NCBI RefSeq assembly: GCF_011769525.1
Contig: NZ_CP050440.1
Location: 1,179,501 to 1,243,500, forward strand
DNA length: 64,000 nt
DNA from: Tolypothrix sp. PCC 7910
GTDB lineage: Bacteria; Cyanobacteriota; Cyanobacteriia; Cyanobacteriales; Nostocaceae
Direction: 5' to 3'
Below are positions 36,642 through 45,686 of this stretch, in pieces. Position 1 is the first letter of the stretch. Each line of letters begins with the position of its first letter. Position numbers and translations under genes: made by a program. The notes beneath the pieces are model-generated. The model worked only from the letters and a program-made list of their open reading frames with translations. It searched no databases and was not told the DNA's origin.

Positions 36642-38210
36642 TTACTCTTCAGCTGCACGTTGCATTTTCCAATTTACTAACCAAGCTGCACCACTGGATA
36701 TTAATAATAAAGGTGTCAACCAATCACCCCAACGCACATATAAAGTCTGTGTTTGCCGTTTATAGATCGTTTCGGCGTGAATTTCATAGGTATTATAGCC
36801 AGATAGCCACAAAGTTTTACCATGAGGGTCGATAAACCCTGAGTATCCTGTATTTGTCGCCCGCACAGACCATCTATCGGTTTCAATCGCCCGCATAATA
36901 TCCTGTGCATGGTGCTGGAATGGCATAGCAGCAGTGTAATGGGCATCGTTGGAGGAACTAAGGATAAATTGCCCACCCGCAGCTGCTTGACGGCGAAATT
37001 GAGCAGAAAAAGCGGAGTCGTAACAAATACCTGCGATCGCACGCCCAAATGGTGTATCAAATATTTGATTAGGCGAACCATGAACTTGATGTTCATCCAA
37101 TGGTGACAAACGCTGAATCAGTTTGCCTAAAATCTCTTCAAAGGGGATATATTCACCCAGTGGTACGAGTTTGGTTTTGTCGTAGCGGCTAAAAACTTCA
37201 CCGTTACCTGTGTAGGTAAATAAACTATTGGTGTAGCTGCGTCCTTGTTCGCCAAAAGCGCCAATCCAAGCTACAACGCCTTTTTCCTTTACAGATGAGA
37301 TGATGGGAGTCGCGCCTAAATCACGCTGAAAAAACGGTAAAGCTCCTTCTGGAGTCAGGACAGCATCCACACCCTTGCCTGCTAAAGTTAAATAGCCATT
37401 GGTGTAACCTGCGATCGCTCTTCGCAAACCTTCGGGTTTAAGTTTAATAATGTTGGGAATGTTACCTTGAACAATCCCTACTTTTAAAGCCTTGTCTGCT
37501 GGTTTACTCAGGGGAATGCTGTATAAGCTAAAACCGATGAGATGTAGAGTAATGAATAATCCAGTGGCGATCGCTAAATATTGATTCGCGTAAATCTTCG
37601 CATTTTTACGATTAATCCACGCCTCAGCAATTAAGCCATTCACGGCGACGATTGCGGCTGTAATAGCACTCGGCCCAGCTAGTTGTCCCAAATGTAAAAT
37701 TACTAAATTATGCGGACTTTGTGTGTAAGAAAGCGAACTCCACCACAAATCGCCAGCACTCCAAATACCTTCTAAAGCGCACCAAATAGTTGTACCAATT
37801 AACACACGTAAAAGCGGCTTTTTGCCTGCGAAACGCACCATCAAAGCCGCCCACACAATTACTATTGCTGCCCCCCAAAGGGTAACGAAGGTCAAACAGA
37901 AGGTGGTAATTGCCAAACTCGCCAGCCAAGGAACACCCAACCAATCCATCGGATGGATACCAGTAATCCAGAATAAAGCTAATCCGTGATAACCAATACC
38001 CCAAAATAAAGGTAAAAGGAGAAATTTTCGCCTTTTACCTGCTAATTGCGTATTTTCTTTGTTAATTAAAACCCAGAGAGGAGCAAGGGCTATCCAAGCG
38101 AGGAACCATGCGCCCACAGGGGCCACAGTCAGCCCCATTAATAACCCACTGATAAAGGCTAAAGTGTAAAGGCTAAAGGATGAAAACAGCTTTTTTTTGT
38201 AATACTTCAT
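36642..38210 (-). CDS. lnt: Apolipoprotein N-acyltransferase
   Basis: A 522-residue enzyme that adds the third acyl chain to lipoproteins in the cytoplasmic membrane. The first 230 residues hold six or so membrane helices. The nitrilase-like periplasmic domain follows with all three catalytic residues visible: Glu in LTPEGALPFF, Lys in YDKTKLVPLGEYIPFE and Cys in GICYDSAF. A final membrane helix lies near the C-terminus. Convergent with the MFS gene with no intergenic base. A CATCCTT tract separates it from gyrA. Confidence 0.93.
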   Translation of the reverse strand: MKYYKKKLFSSFSLYTLAFISGLLMGLTVAPVGAWFLAWIALAPLWVLINKENTQLAGKRRKFLLLPLFWGIGYHGLALFWITGIHPMDWLGVPWLASLAITTFCLTFVTLWGAAIVIVWAALMVRFAGKKPLLRVLIGTTIWCALEGIWSAGDLWWSSLSYTQSPHNLVILHLGQLAGPSAITAAIVAVNGLIAEAWINRKNAKIYANQYLAIATGLFITLHLIGFSLYSIPLSKPADKALKVGIVQGNIPNIIKLKPEGLRRAIAGYTNGYLTLAGKGVDAVLTPEGALPFFQRDLGATPIISSVKEKGVVAWIGAFGEQGRSYTNSLFTYTGNGEVFSRYDKTKLVPLGEYIPFEEILGKLIQRLSPLDEHQVHGSPNQIFDTPFGRAIAGICYDSAFSAQFRRQAAAGGQFILSSSNDAHYTAAMPFQHHAQDIMRAIETDRWSVRATNTGYSGFIDPHGKTLWLSGYNTYEIHAETIYKRQTQTLYVRWGDWLTPLLLISSGAAWLVNWKMQRAAEE

Positions 38211-38211
38211 A

Positions 38212-38245
38212 TTTCATCCTTCATCCTTCATCCTTCATCCTTTAT
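38212..38245. repeat. CATCCTT heptamer tandem repeat
   Basis: Five or so 7-bp CATCCTT units between gyrA and lnt. Confidence 0.85.
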
Positions 38246-38248
38246 CCT

Positions 38249-40855
38249 TCATTCTGCCTCTTCTAATTCGCCTGTATCACCACTGTCGGGAGGAACTATA
38301 GCTACTCCGGTGATGGCATCATCTTCGTCTAAGCGCTGTACTCTTACGCCTGTTGCCGATCGCGATTGTACAGAAATGGCATTTACAGCTTGACGAATAA
38401 TAATACCGCGATTGGTGACCATCATGATTTCATCATCGCTGTTGACAATCTGTAAGGTGGCTAATTGGTCTTTGGTTTTGCGGTTTTTGAATTTGGTTGC
38501 CATTAAGCCTTGACCAGCGCGATTTTGTAACCGGAATTGGGCTACAGGTACGCGTTTGCCATATCCACCCATTGTAATTACTAACACCCAAGGGCCAGTA
38601 CTAGCGATCGCTGCTACTTCTGTGGATTCTTCATTTTCGATTTCTTCGGTTTCGATGATTTCTTCAATCTCGGTTTCGGCTTCAGTTTCTGTAACCGTAC
38701 TCAAGGTATCCAGAATTGCTGCTGGGAGGATATCCATACCCACCAGTTCGTCACCCGCTTTGAGTTTCATCGATTTCACACCACGCGTCGCCCTACCTAA
38801 AGGACGCAATTGTTCGTGGTTACATCGAAAGTGAATGGCCATCCCATGACGAGAACCGACAATCACGCTATCTTCTACCCTCGCGCGGCGTACCCAGCGG
38901 AGTTGATCGCCTTCTTCTAAGGAAATTGCAATTAAGCCGTTGGCCCGGATGTTACTAAATGCTTCCAATACGGTTTTCTTAATATTGCCTCCTTTTGTTA
39001 GCATTACCAAGAATTCTTCACTGCTAAACTCATCAACTGGGACAATGGAGGTAATTTTTTCTTCCTTGGGAATGGGCAACATTTGCACAATTGGCGTACC
39101 GCGACTGGTACGGGAACCCACGGGAATTTGATAAGCTTTCAGACAGTAGACGACACCGCGATCGCTAAAGAATAAAACGCTGTCGTGATCGCAGCAAGTT
39201 AAGAAATGTTCGATGGTGTCATCATCTTTAACTTTGGCTGCTGCTTTACCTCTGGTAGCACGACTTTGGGCTTCAAAGGTATTAACTGGCATCCGTTTGA
39301 TGTAACCTTGCTCTGTTAGCAAAATGATCACTTTTTCATTTGCGATCAAGTCAAGGTCATCAATTTCTCCCTCTGCATGGGTAATTACTGTGCGTCGGGG
39401 TGTGGCGTAGCTAGTTTTAATTTGTGAAACTTCGTCTTCAATGATTGACAGCACTCTTTCCCGGCGTGCCAAAATATCTTGCAGGTCGGCAATTTGCGCT
39501 TGTAAATCTTCGTGTTCTTGGCGAATTTTATCTGCTTCTAGGGCTGTTAACCGCCGCAGTTGCATCTGTAAAATTGCATCTGCTTGGACTTCCGATAGCC
39601 CATAGGTGGTAATTAGTTCGCCTTTAGCTGTGGGTGCATCAGATGCATGGCGAATTAAGTTAATAATGGCATCTAAATGCGCTAAGGCAATTAATAAGCC
39701 TTGTAAGATATGGTCGCGTTCTTCCGCTTTCCGCAGTTCATATCTGGTACGGCGATTAATTGATTCGATGCGGAAATCGAGGAATACTTCTAAGAACTGC
39801 TTGAGTGTGAGGGTTTGGGGTTCCCCATTCACCAACGCCAGCATATTCGCCCCAAAGTTGGCTTGCAGTGGGGTTTGCTTGTAGAGGTTATTCAGTACTA
39901 CTCTGGGATAAGCATCGCGCTTGAGTTCGATGACGATTCGCATCCCATCGCGATCGCTTTCATCGCGGATATCTGCAATTCCCTCAATGCGCTTTTCATT
40001 CACCAACTCGGCAATTTTTTCAATTAATGCGGCTTTGTTGGTTTGATAGGGCAATTCGGTGATGATAATTGCTTCTCTTTCTGGTCTTCCCCGTTGCTCG
40101 ATAGTTTCGATGTTAGCTACGCCGCGCATGGTAATTGAACCGCGCCCGGTGGTGTAAGCTTCTTTAATTGCTGATGTTCCTAACACCTGCGCCCCTGTGG
40201 GAAAGTCGGGGCCGGGGATATACTGCATTAACTGGAGATTGGTGATTTCTGGATTGTGAATCAATGCTACTAATCCATCAATCAATTCGCCCAAATTGTG
40301 CGGTGGGATATTAGTCGCCATCCCCACAGCAATCCCAGAGGAACCATTTAATAGTAACTGGGGAATACGTGCTGGTAGAACTGTGGGTTCTTGTTGGGAA
40401 CCGTCGAAGTTATCAATAAAATCTACGGTTTCGGACTCAATGTCGTGGAGTAAAGCTGTGCCAGTTAAAGCTTGCAAGCGACATTCTGTGTATCGCATTG
40501 CGGCTGGGGGATCGTTATCTACAGAACCGAAGTTACCATGCCCGTTAATTAGGGGTGATCGCATGGAGAAATCCTGTGCCATCCGCACCAACGCATCATA
40601 CACCGCTGTATCACCGTGGGGATGATATTTACCTAAAACTTCCCCAACTACACGGGCGCATTTACGAAACGGGCGATCGTGCGTCAAACCTAGCTCGTGC
40701 ATTGCGTAGAGGATGCGACGATGCACAGGTTTCAGACCATCCCTGGCATCTGGTAGCGCCCGACCCACAATCACACTCATGGCGTATTCCAGATAAGACC
40801 GGGACATCTCGTTCCGCAGATCTGTCGGGATAATCCTCTCCTGTGAGGTTGTCAT
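38249..40855 (-). CDS. gyrA: DNA gyrase subunit A
   Basis: An 868-residue type IIA topoisomerase A subunit. The N-terminus has [20 protein letters not shown] and [11 protein letters not shown]; the catalytic Tyr is in [11 protein letters not shown] (about 123). The tower and coiled coil lie in the middle ([12 protein letters not shown]), and the six-bladed C-terminal propeller follows ([45 protein letters not shown]). The GyrA box, QRRGGKG in E. coli, is QSRATRGKA here, so wrapping may differ; a ParC-like role cannot be excluded, but overall the propeller is GyrA-like. An acidic insert ([15 protein letters not shown]) lies in the propeller. Confidence 0.9.
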   Translation of the reverse strand: MTTSQERIIPTDLRNEMSRSYLEYAMSVIVGRALPDARDGLKPVHRRILYAMHELGLTHDRPFRKCARVVGEVLGKYHPHGDTAVYDALVRMAQDFSMRSPLINGHGNFGSVDNDPPAAMRYTECRLQALTGTALLHDIESETVDFIDNFDGSQQEPTVLPARIPQLLLNGSSGIAVGMATNIPPHNLGELIDGLVALIHNPEITNLQLMQYIPGPDFPTGAQVLGTSAIKEAYTTGRGSITMRGVANIETIEQRGRPEREAIIITELPYQTNKAALIEKIAELVNEKRIEGIADIRDESDRDGMRIVIELKRDAYPRVVLNNLYKQTPLQANFGANMLALVNGEPQTLTLKQFLEVFLDFRIESINRRTRYELRKAEERDHILQGLLIALAHLDAIINLIRHASDAPTAKGELITTYGLSEVQADAILQMQLRRLTALEADKIRQEHEDLQAQIADLQDILARRERVLSIIEDEVSQIKTSYATPRRTVITHAEGEIDDLDLIANEKVIILLTEQGYIKRMPVNTFEAQSRATRGKAAAKVKDDDTIEHFLTCCDHDSVLFFSDRGVVYCLKAYQIPVGSRTSRGTPIVQMLPIPKEEKITSIVPVDEFSSEEFLVMLTKGGNIKKTVLEAFSNIRANGLIAISLEEGDQLRWVRRARVEDSVIVGSRHGMAIHFRCNHEQLRPLGRATRGVKSMKLKAGDELVGMDILPAAILDTLSTVTETEAETEIEEIIETEEIENEESTEVAAIASTGPWVLVITMGGYGKRVPVAQFRLQNRAGQGLMATKFKNRKTKDQLATLQIVNSDDEIMMVTNRGIIIRQAVNAISVQSRSATGVRVQRLDEDDAITGVAIVPPDSGDTGELEEAE

Positions 40856-41277
40856 AACCTAAAAAACTCCAAAAATCGCAGATTTTAGCCCTTTTTCTTG
40901 ACAAAATGCAAAATTATTCCAAATTACTCTTGAATAATTGCCATATTTTGGTACAATTCTAGCACATATTGCTTTTTCTTGCCGGGAGAGCGGATTCAGG
41001 CAAGTAGACGGGTGGCTGATTAGGAGATGGTAAATGACTGTGCTACACAGGCTTTTGCTGAAGAGTTAAGGGCAGTTAACTAAAAAGTAGGAAACATATA
41101 AGCAATTTAAAATTGATCATTAAAAACTCTAATCTTAGGGAATTCTATGATTTCCCTAAGACTTAGATGTTAATCTAACTATCGACATCACTGGGTAAAT
41201 GTAGGATAACGGTATTGACTATTGGCAATCTTTAAGAGTTTTATAATCATTAATTTTTGAGAGACGCTAAAGCAGCA
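40856..41277. other. Upstream region of gyrA and of the small ORF at 41278
   Basis: No gene is seen. It is AT-rich, with TTCTATGATTTCCCTAAGAC-like text near 41140 preceded by an imperfect inverted CTTAGGGAA/TTCCCTAAG pair (about 41133-41160), which could form a hairpin. Confidence 0.4.
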
Positions 41278-41490
41278 ATGATTTTTCAACAATTACGCAT
41301 TGGCGATTACTTTCGTATACCTGGTATTAGTTTTTCTTGCGTTTATAGAAAGGCTAGCAGCTCATCTTGCACTCTAGATATGATTTTACGGCCTATCCGA
41401 CGTAGCGCCATAGTGGTACCACTGAATCGACTAGAAACTAGTAAATATATTGCACAAAAGCAAAAAATGCTAAAAGACTTAGAGGATTGA
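41278..41490 (+). CDS. Small hypothetical protein
   Basis: A 70-residue protein (MIFQQLRIGDYFRIPGISFS) with a compact beta-like N-terminal half and a Lys-rich helical end (SKYIAQKQKMLKDLED). The ATG at 41278 is preferred over the longer frame from 41257. I recognise it only as a type of small soluble protein common in filamentous cyanobacteria; no function is known. Confidence 0.55.
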   Translation: MIFQQLRIGDYFRIPGISFSCVYRKASSSSCTLDMILRPIRRSAIVVPLNRLETSKYIAQKQKMLKDLED

Positions 41491-41725
41491 CCCAAATATC
41501 ACTGTAGGAGCCAATAAATTAATTTAAGGAGAATAAAAACCTTAAATGACATTTATTCAATACCTAATTTATGCTTGGGGTTATTATTTTGAATTTTGCC
41601 TTACCTGCAGGGAGATAATATCAATTTTGGTTTGATGTGAGATGAAAGCCTTGAATACAATTCCTTGCCAGGATGCTGACGATTTGGTATGACACTTTCT
41701 GCATCTAGCAAAGCATCTGATTAGG

Positions 41726-42022
41726 TTAACAATAAATTGTCACATCTTCACCAAGCTCATCAGCCAAATAACTTAAAGCGCGGAAACGTAGATCAACCAA
41801 CTGTTCATAGAAAGGGTTGAGTTTACAGAGGGGAGGAATGTGAAGCAAAGTGCGATCGCAGAATTTAATTTCTCGCTCAAAAGGACAACTAGCAGGAATC
41901 ATTTTGCAAATGAAGCGTGCTAATCGGCAATTTTCGATTTTGAGAGATGTTAGCTGTTGACGTAGTGGTTGTAGTAAAATCTGAGCAAAATTTATAGAAG
42001 CGAACTGATTGGTAGATATCAT
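41726..42022 (-). CDS. Mo-dependent nitrogenase C-terminal-domain protein
   Basis: A 98-residue protein matching the Mo-dependent nitrogenase C-terminal family seen mainly in filamentous cyanobacteria. Its core is CPFEREIKFCDRTLLHIPPL followed by CKLNPFYEQLVDLRFRAL, ending LADELGEDV. Four Cys are present (one in the N-terminal half, two in the core, one in KLN context), plus a terminal Cys. The start overlaps the stop of the 151-residue gene upstream by ATGA, implying translational coupling. Biochemical role unknown; it is not a nitrogenase subunit. Confidence 0.8.
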   Translation of the reverse strand: MISTNQFASINFAQILLQPLRQQLTSLKIENCRLARFICKMIPASCPFEREIKFCDRTLLHIPPLCKLNPFYEQLVDLRFRALSYLADELGEDVTIYC

Positions 42023-42474
42023 ACTGCTAGTGAAGGGATTTGTTGAGATTGTTGGGGAATTACTAAAACTTTTTCCATGAAGAGGCTGTCAGATTCGGAA
42101 ACATCTGCCATAATTGCTTTTTTAGTTTGTTCATGCATCAAGATTTTACCTTGAGCATCAAAACTAAAGTCTTGGCTAGGAATAAATCCTTTGCCAATAA
42201 GTTTTTTTAGAGTAAATCGGGTAACTTCTACTAACAAATGTGCATAAGGTTTCCAAGCACATAAGTTATCTAAAACCCAGTGAAATGTTTTGGTATCTGT
42301 TAAAGACAATTCCAATACTGCTGCTGTTAAAAAAGATTCTGTATGTTGAACTCCCATACTAGTATTTAGTTGAGTTACCCAACATTCAGCCAGCTTTTTA
42401 TCACGGAACTTTAAGATATAAAGTGCTCTTTCTAGATGGAAGTGGAACATTTCTAAATCTTTCATACTCACCAA
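42019..42474 (-). CDS. Hypothetical protein coupled to the Mo-nitrogenase-C-like gene
   Basis: A 151-residue protein, helical through most of its length (FHFHLERALYILKFRDKKLA), with a C-terminal part that may bind a partner (ADVSESDSLFMEKVLVIPQQ). No signal peptide or membrane helix. Its stop overlaps the next start as ATGA. An alternative start is the ATG at 42465. Family not recognised. Confidence 0.65.
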   Translation of the reverse strand: MVSMKDLEMFHFHLERALYILKFRDKKLAECWVTQLNTSMGVQHTESFLTAAVLELSLTDTKTFHWVLDNLCAWKPYAHLLVEVTRFTLKKLIGKGFIPSQDFSFDAQGKILMHEQTKKAIMADVSESDSLFMEKVLVIPQQSQQIPSLAV

Positions 42475-42554
42475 AGAAAATACAGCAACAACAACTTAGT
42501 CACTAGCTACTAAATCGAGAGCTTAACTTTCCACATCGTTAAAGGAGGGGAAAA

Positions 42555-42583
42555 GGGGTAGAGGAGAGTTGTTGCTCTACCCC
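42555..42583 (-). terminator. Rho-independent-like terminator after the receiver gene
   Basis: On the minus strand a perfect 9-bp stem (GGGGTAGAG with CTCTACCCC) with an 11-base loop is followed by TTTTCCCC. It lies 107 bp after the stop of the CheY-like gene and before the next gene. Confidence 0.6.
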
Positions 42584-42689
42584 GTTAAGGTGTTACCGAG
42601 TTAGTGGTTTTTCTAGTTGCTTTTAACTGTAAAACTCAAAAATGCAGAAATTGTGGAGATGAAAGAAATTTAGAAAGAATTTTTCTTAG

Positions 42690-43064
42690 CTACCAGTTGA
42701 GAGCGCTGGCTATTTGTCCGGGCAATTTCATGGCTTTAAACGGCTTAGTAATAATTGCTTGCACTCCCAGTTCCGCAAATCGTCGCTGTTCGGTAGCTTG
42801 AGCCTTTGCTGTCAGCAAAATCACGGGAATTTCTTGAGTGCTCGGATTCGCTTGTAAGGCTTGAAAGGTAGCGATTCCGTCCATATCAGGCATCATCACA
42901 TCCAACAGAATCAAATCTGGTTGTTCGGCAATTGCTTTAGCCAATCCCTCACTCCCAGAAGCCGCAGTGGAAACTTGCCAACCGCCTACAGTTTTCAAGG
43001 CGAGTTCAGCTACAGCCCGGATATCATATTCATCATCAACGATGAGAATGTGTTTCGTAGTCAT
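42690..43064 (-). CDS. Single-domain response regulator (CheY-like)
   Basis: A 124-residue receiver domain only: acidic pocket in ILIVDDEYD, phospho-acceptor Asp in LILLDVMMPDMDG, Thr in VILLTAKAQ and Lys in IITKPFKAM. No output domain, so it would act by protein contact with a partner kinase or effector. Divided from its downstream neighbours by a terminator-like hairpin. Cognate kinase not in the immediate vicinity. Confidence 0.9.
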   Translation of the reverse strand: MTTKHILIVDDEYDIRAVAELALKTVGGWQVSTAASGSEGLAKAIAEQPDLILLDVMMPDMDGIATFQALQANPSTQEIPVILLTAKAQATEQRRFAELGVQAIITKPFKAMKLPGQIASALNW

Positions 43065-43146
43065 ACAAGTCTACTAAAGTCCTTACTACGAAATCAATTC
43101 TAATAATCTTACCTTGCTTGACTTAGTTCGATTTATTCCCACCGAC

Positions 43147-43659
43147 TTATTTGTATAAATTGATTACCAGCAAATATGCCAATTCACTTGCAACCCAAGA
43201 ACTTGCTACTGCAGCACAAACAATCAAAATAGGGGCAACGGTGAACTTACTCACTTCATCTGAAATCGAAAAATTAATGGTAGCGATCGCAGCAGGAATT
43301 AGCCCACTCAGGACAACGCTCAAACCAATGGCAATCACCTCAAATACAGGCGAAAGTAACTCGCTTCCTTGGTACCTATACAGCATTATCATCAAGCTGG
43401 CTCCAGCAACAGCGCCAGTATAGGCACAAATGGGCAGCGTGACGGGAAGAAAGATAAACCCTGCAGCTTGTGACTCCATCCAGCGACGATGTAAAATCTG
43501 TAACCAGTAAATTCCCGATAGACCAATGAGAACTGCTCCCGCGATCGCACTCAGCAAAACCACCAATACAGACCAAAAGGAATGACTTTGATGGAAAGCG
43601 ATCGCGCCCACTGCGATAAATGGTGTGACTAATAATAACGGTAGCACGTAGTCTAGCAT
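43147..43659 (-). CDS. Hypothetical membrane protein
   Basis: A 170-residue protein with four to five predicted membrane helices (LPLLLVTPFIAVGAIAF; VLVVLLSAIAGAVLIGLSGI; LPVTLPICAYTGAVAGASLM; VIAIGLSVVLSGLIPAAIAT; ILIVCAAVASSWVASELAYL). No known domain recognised. Transcribed towards the CheY-like gene, 82 bp apart, so the two may share a transcript. Confidence 0.7.
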   Translation of the reverse strand: MLDYVLPLLLVTPFIAVGAIAFHQSHSFWSVLVVLLSAIAGAVLIGLSGIYWLQILHRRWMESQAAGFIFLPVTLPICAYTGAVAGASLMIMLYRYQGSELLSPVFEVIAIGLSVVLSGLIPAAIATINFSISDEVSKFTVAPILIVCAAVASSWVASELAYLLVINLYK

Positions 43660-43745
43660 TGGTTAATCAAACACCAATTTATACAATTTAATAGCCTGTC
43701 AATGTCGTAAAGCTCGGATTCAGCGCAAATTGGATAAAGTTGAGC

Positions 43746-44414
43746 TTAGCTCAAGTACTTATTAATAAAATCTTTCGCTGAAATATTCCTCTTACTTGTT
43801 GTTTTTACGCTATACACTTCATCATTACCCGTATTTTTAGTAACATTGCAACCCATTCCAATTATATTGTTTGAACCAATCATGGTATTTTGCTTAACCA
43901 TCGAGTTCAAACCTAAAAAAGAATTATCTCCAATACTTACATTTCCTGCCAGGTAACTACAGCTCAGTAAAACGTTATTTCCTATTAAGGAATGATGCCC
44001 AATGCTTGAAGATATTATAATTGTATTATTACCGATAGATACAAATGGCTGAATTGTTGAACCCTCACTTATGAAAACATTCTCACCGCATTCTAAATTT
44101 TCATAAGTAATTGCTTTTTTTGACACATAACTTATTAAAGAATAACCCTTGCATTTTGAAGCATTAAAAATTCTTTCTCTGATCCAATTATTGCCAACTG
44201 CAATAAAGAACTGATACTCAACTGGTGAGAAATACTCCTCAATATTCTCAAAACTAAATATAGGTAAATCTTGGTATTTTCGATGCTTGTCTACTGTCAC
44301 ACCAGCTTCAACACAAAGTGACACTACATCGTACTCACCATCATTTGATAAAATGTATGATACGTATTCTGCAAAAGACCCTATGCCATATATTACTATC
44401 TTATTTCTTTTCAT
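43746..44414 (-). CDS. NeuD-like acyltransferase (left-handed beta-helix)
   Basis: A 222-residue protein of the NeuD/PglD sialic-acid or nucleotide-sugar O/N-acyltransferase type. A Rossmann-like N-terminus (IVIYGIGSFAEYVSYIL) is followed by hexapeptide repeats of a left-handed beta-helix (VFISEGSTIQPFVSIGNNTI, SIGHHSLIGNNVLLSC, VSIGDNSFLGLNSMVKQN). The catalytic His lies in SIGHHS. The sequence is visibly more AT-rich than its neighbours, and no other polysaccharide genes adjoin it, so it is probably acquired. Confidence 0.8.
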   Translation of the reverse strand: MKRNKIVIYGIGSFAEYVSYILSNDGEYDVVSLCVEAGVTVDKHRKYQDLPIFSFENIEEYFSPVEYQFFIAVGNNWIRERIFNASKCKGYSLISYVSKKAITYENLECGENVFISEGSTIQPFVSIGNNTIIISSSIGHHSLIGNNVLLSCSYLAGNVSIGDNSFLGLNSMVKQNTMIGSNNIIGMGCNVTKNTGNDEVYSVKTTSKRNISAKDFINKYLS

Positions 44415-44627
44415 TAGTAATTTTTTTTCTTTATAATGTCAATGGATATGTAGTATTTTTTGGTATAGTAACTCAAGTTGTGGCAAAAGTAACGAATGTG
44501 ACATGAGCTTGCTATCACTACAAGTTTTTTGGGTTTATTTATTACATTTAAGCCACAAAAATTTAAGTTGAGAGAATTGGTATTATAGGAAACAAAAAAT
44601 AATATATGTAATTAATTCTTTAGCTAT

Positions 44628-45473
44628 TTATTCACGGAAGAAATAAGATTCAACTTTACTAAAATCCAAGTTGATTAAATCACCGTCTTCCACAAAAAAG
44701 TAGAAGTTGTCATCAGATTCAGATGGGTGCTGGAGTTCTAGCAATAATCGTCCCTGCGGTTCTTGTATTGTTTCTTCAACATAAGAATGCATCTCTACAT
44801 ATCCACCTAGCTTATTACCGCGCTGCTCCATAATGTTATTGTCAAGTTCATAGTCCCTAATCCATTCATCAAATTCCCTGCTAAGGTCTGTAAGGTCTTC
44901 AGGAATATTGAGTGGCTCATAGGAAGACTTAGCCTGCCAAAACACATCCTGCTGTAGAGAAAATCTTAAAGCATAGACATCGTCATACCATTCAAATTGC
45001 TTGCTAGCACTGGCTAAAAAGCTAAAGTCAGTAACTAAGTTATTTTTATCTTGATCAATTTCTGGAAAATACAGGATGTGGTGTTTTTCCGGACTAAGCT
45101 CACACATCGGGACATCTAAGCCTGAATAAAATTGTAAAATTCCCTGTCGAGGCAGAGCAAATCCCTCAATTATTGGGAGATCAGCGCAGTTTACCTGCAT
45201 TAAAAACATCATCATCTCACCAGTTTCGCCATCGACAGGATAGCTTGTGCCTTTGGGAAGATATGGGTGACCACCAATTTTACTTTGCCAAAGTTCTAAT
45301 GGATCTCCACCCCAATCAAAATTTGGATACCCAGCAGAATTAAGGTGTCCAGCCTGTTCCTCAATAATTTTGATGTAAGGTGACATATTGGCTGCCAAAA
45401 GCGATCGCAAGGGTTCAAACTCAGGCGGCAAATCGCGCAGCAGTTGTAAGGTATCTGTTGTGTTATCTATCAT
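44628..45473 (-). CDS. YwqG-like (DUF1963) protein
   Basis: A 281-residue soluble protein of the YwqG/DUF1963 family: GGDPLELWQSKIGGHPYLPK, then MMFLMQVNCADLP and GILQFYSGLD, all typical. Rich in acidic residues and Trp. Function unknown. The ATG at 45473 is chosen because AGGAAA lies just upstream; a longer frame from 45575 would add 34 unusual residues. Confidence 0.8.
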   Translation of the reverse strand: MIDNTTDTLQLLRDLPPEFEPLRSLLAANMSPYIKIIEEQAGHLNSAGYPNFDWGGDPLELWQSKIGGHPYLPKGTSYPVDGETGEMMMFLMQVNCADLPIIEGFALPRQGILQFYSGLDVPMCELSPEKHHILYFPEIDQDKNNLVTDFSFLASASKQFEWYDDVYALRFSLQQDVFWQAKSSYEPLNIPEDLTDLSREFDEWIRDYELDNNIMEQRGNKLGGYVEMHSYVEETIQEPQGRLLLELQHPSESDDNFYFFVEDGDLINLDFSKVESYFFRE

Positions 45474-45686
45474 AAGTATTTCCTGAGATAAACCTGTAAG
45501 TCTAGCGACACAGCAAAAGCAATTGTCACTATTAATACTTGTATTTGGATAATTACTGAGCAATTGTTTATGCAAAGTTAACTCACTTACAAATAGAACT
45601 GCAAGTGTAGTATTGTGTTCGGTGAAAGACTGATCATTGATACTATTTCTCTACATCCAGGCTACAGATAATTCTCTCCCTGCTGC

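Noticed and set aside
40899-40930. Sigma-70-like TTGACA near gyrA
   Set aside because: It is on the plus strand, facing away from gyrA, and the -10 position is a poor match.
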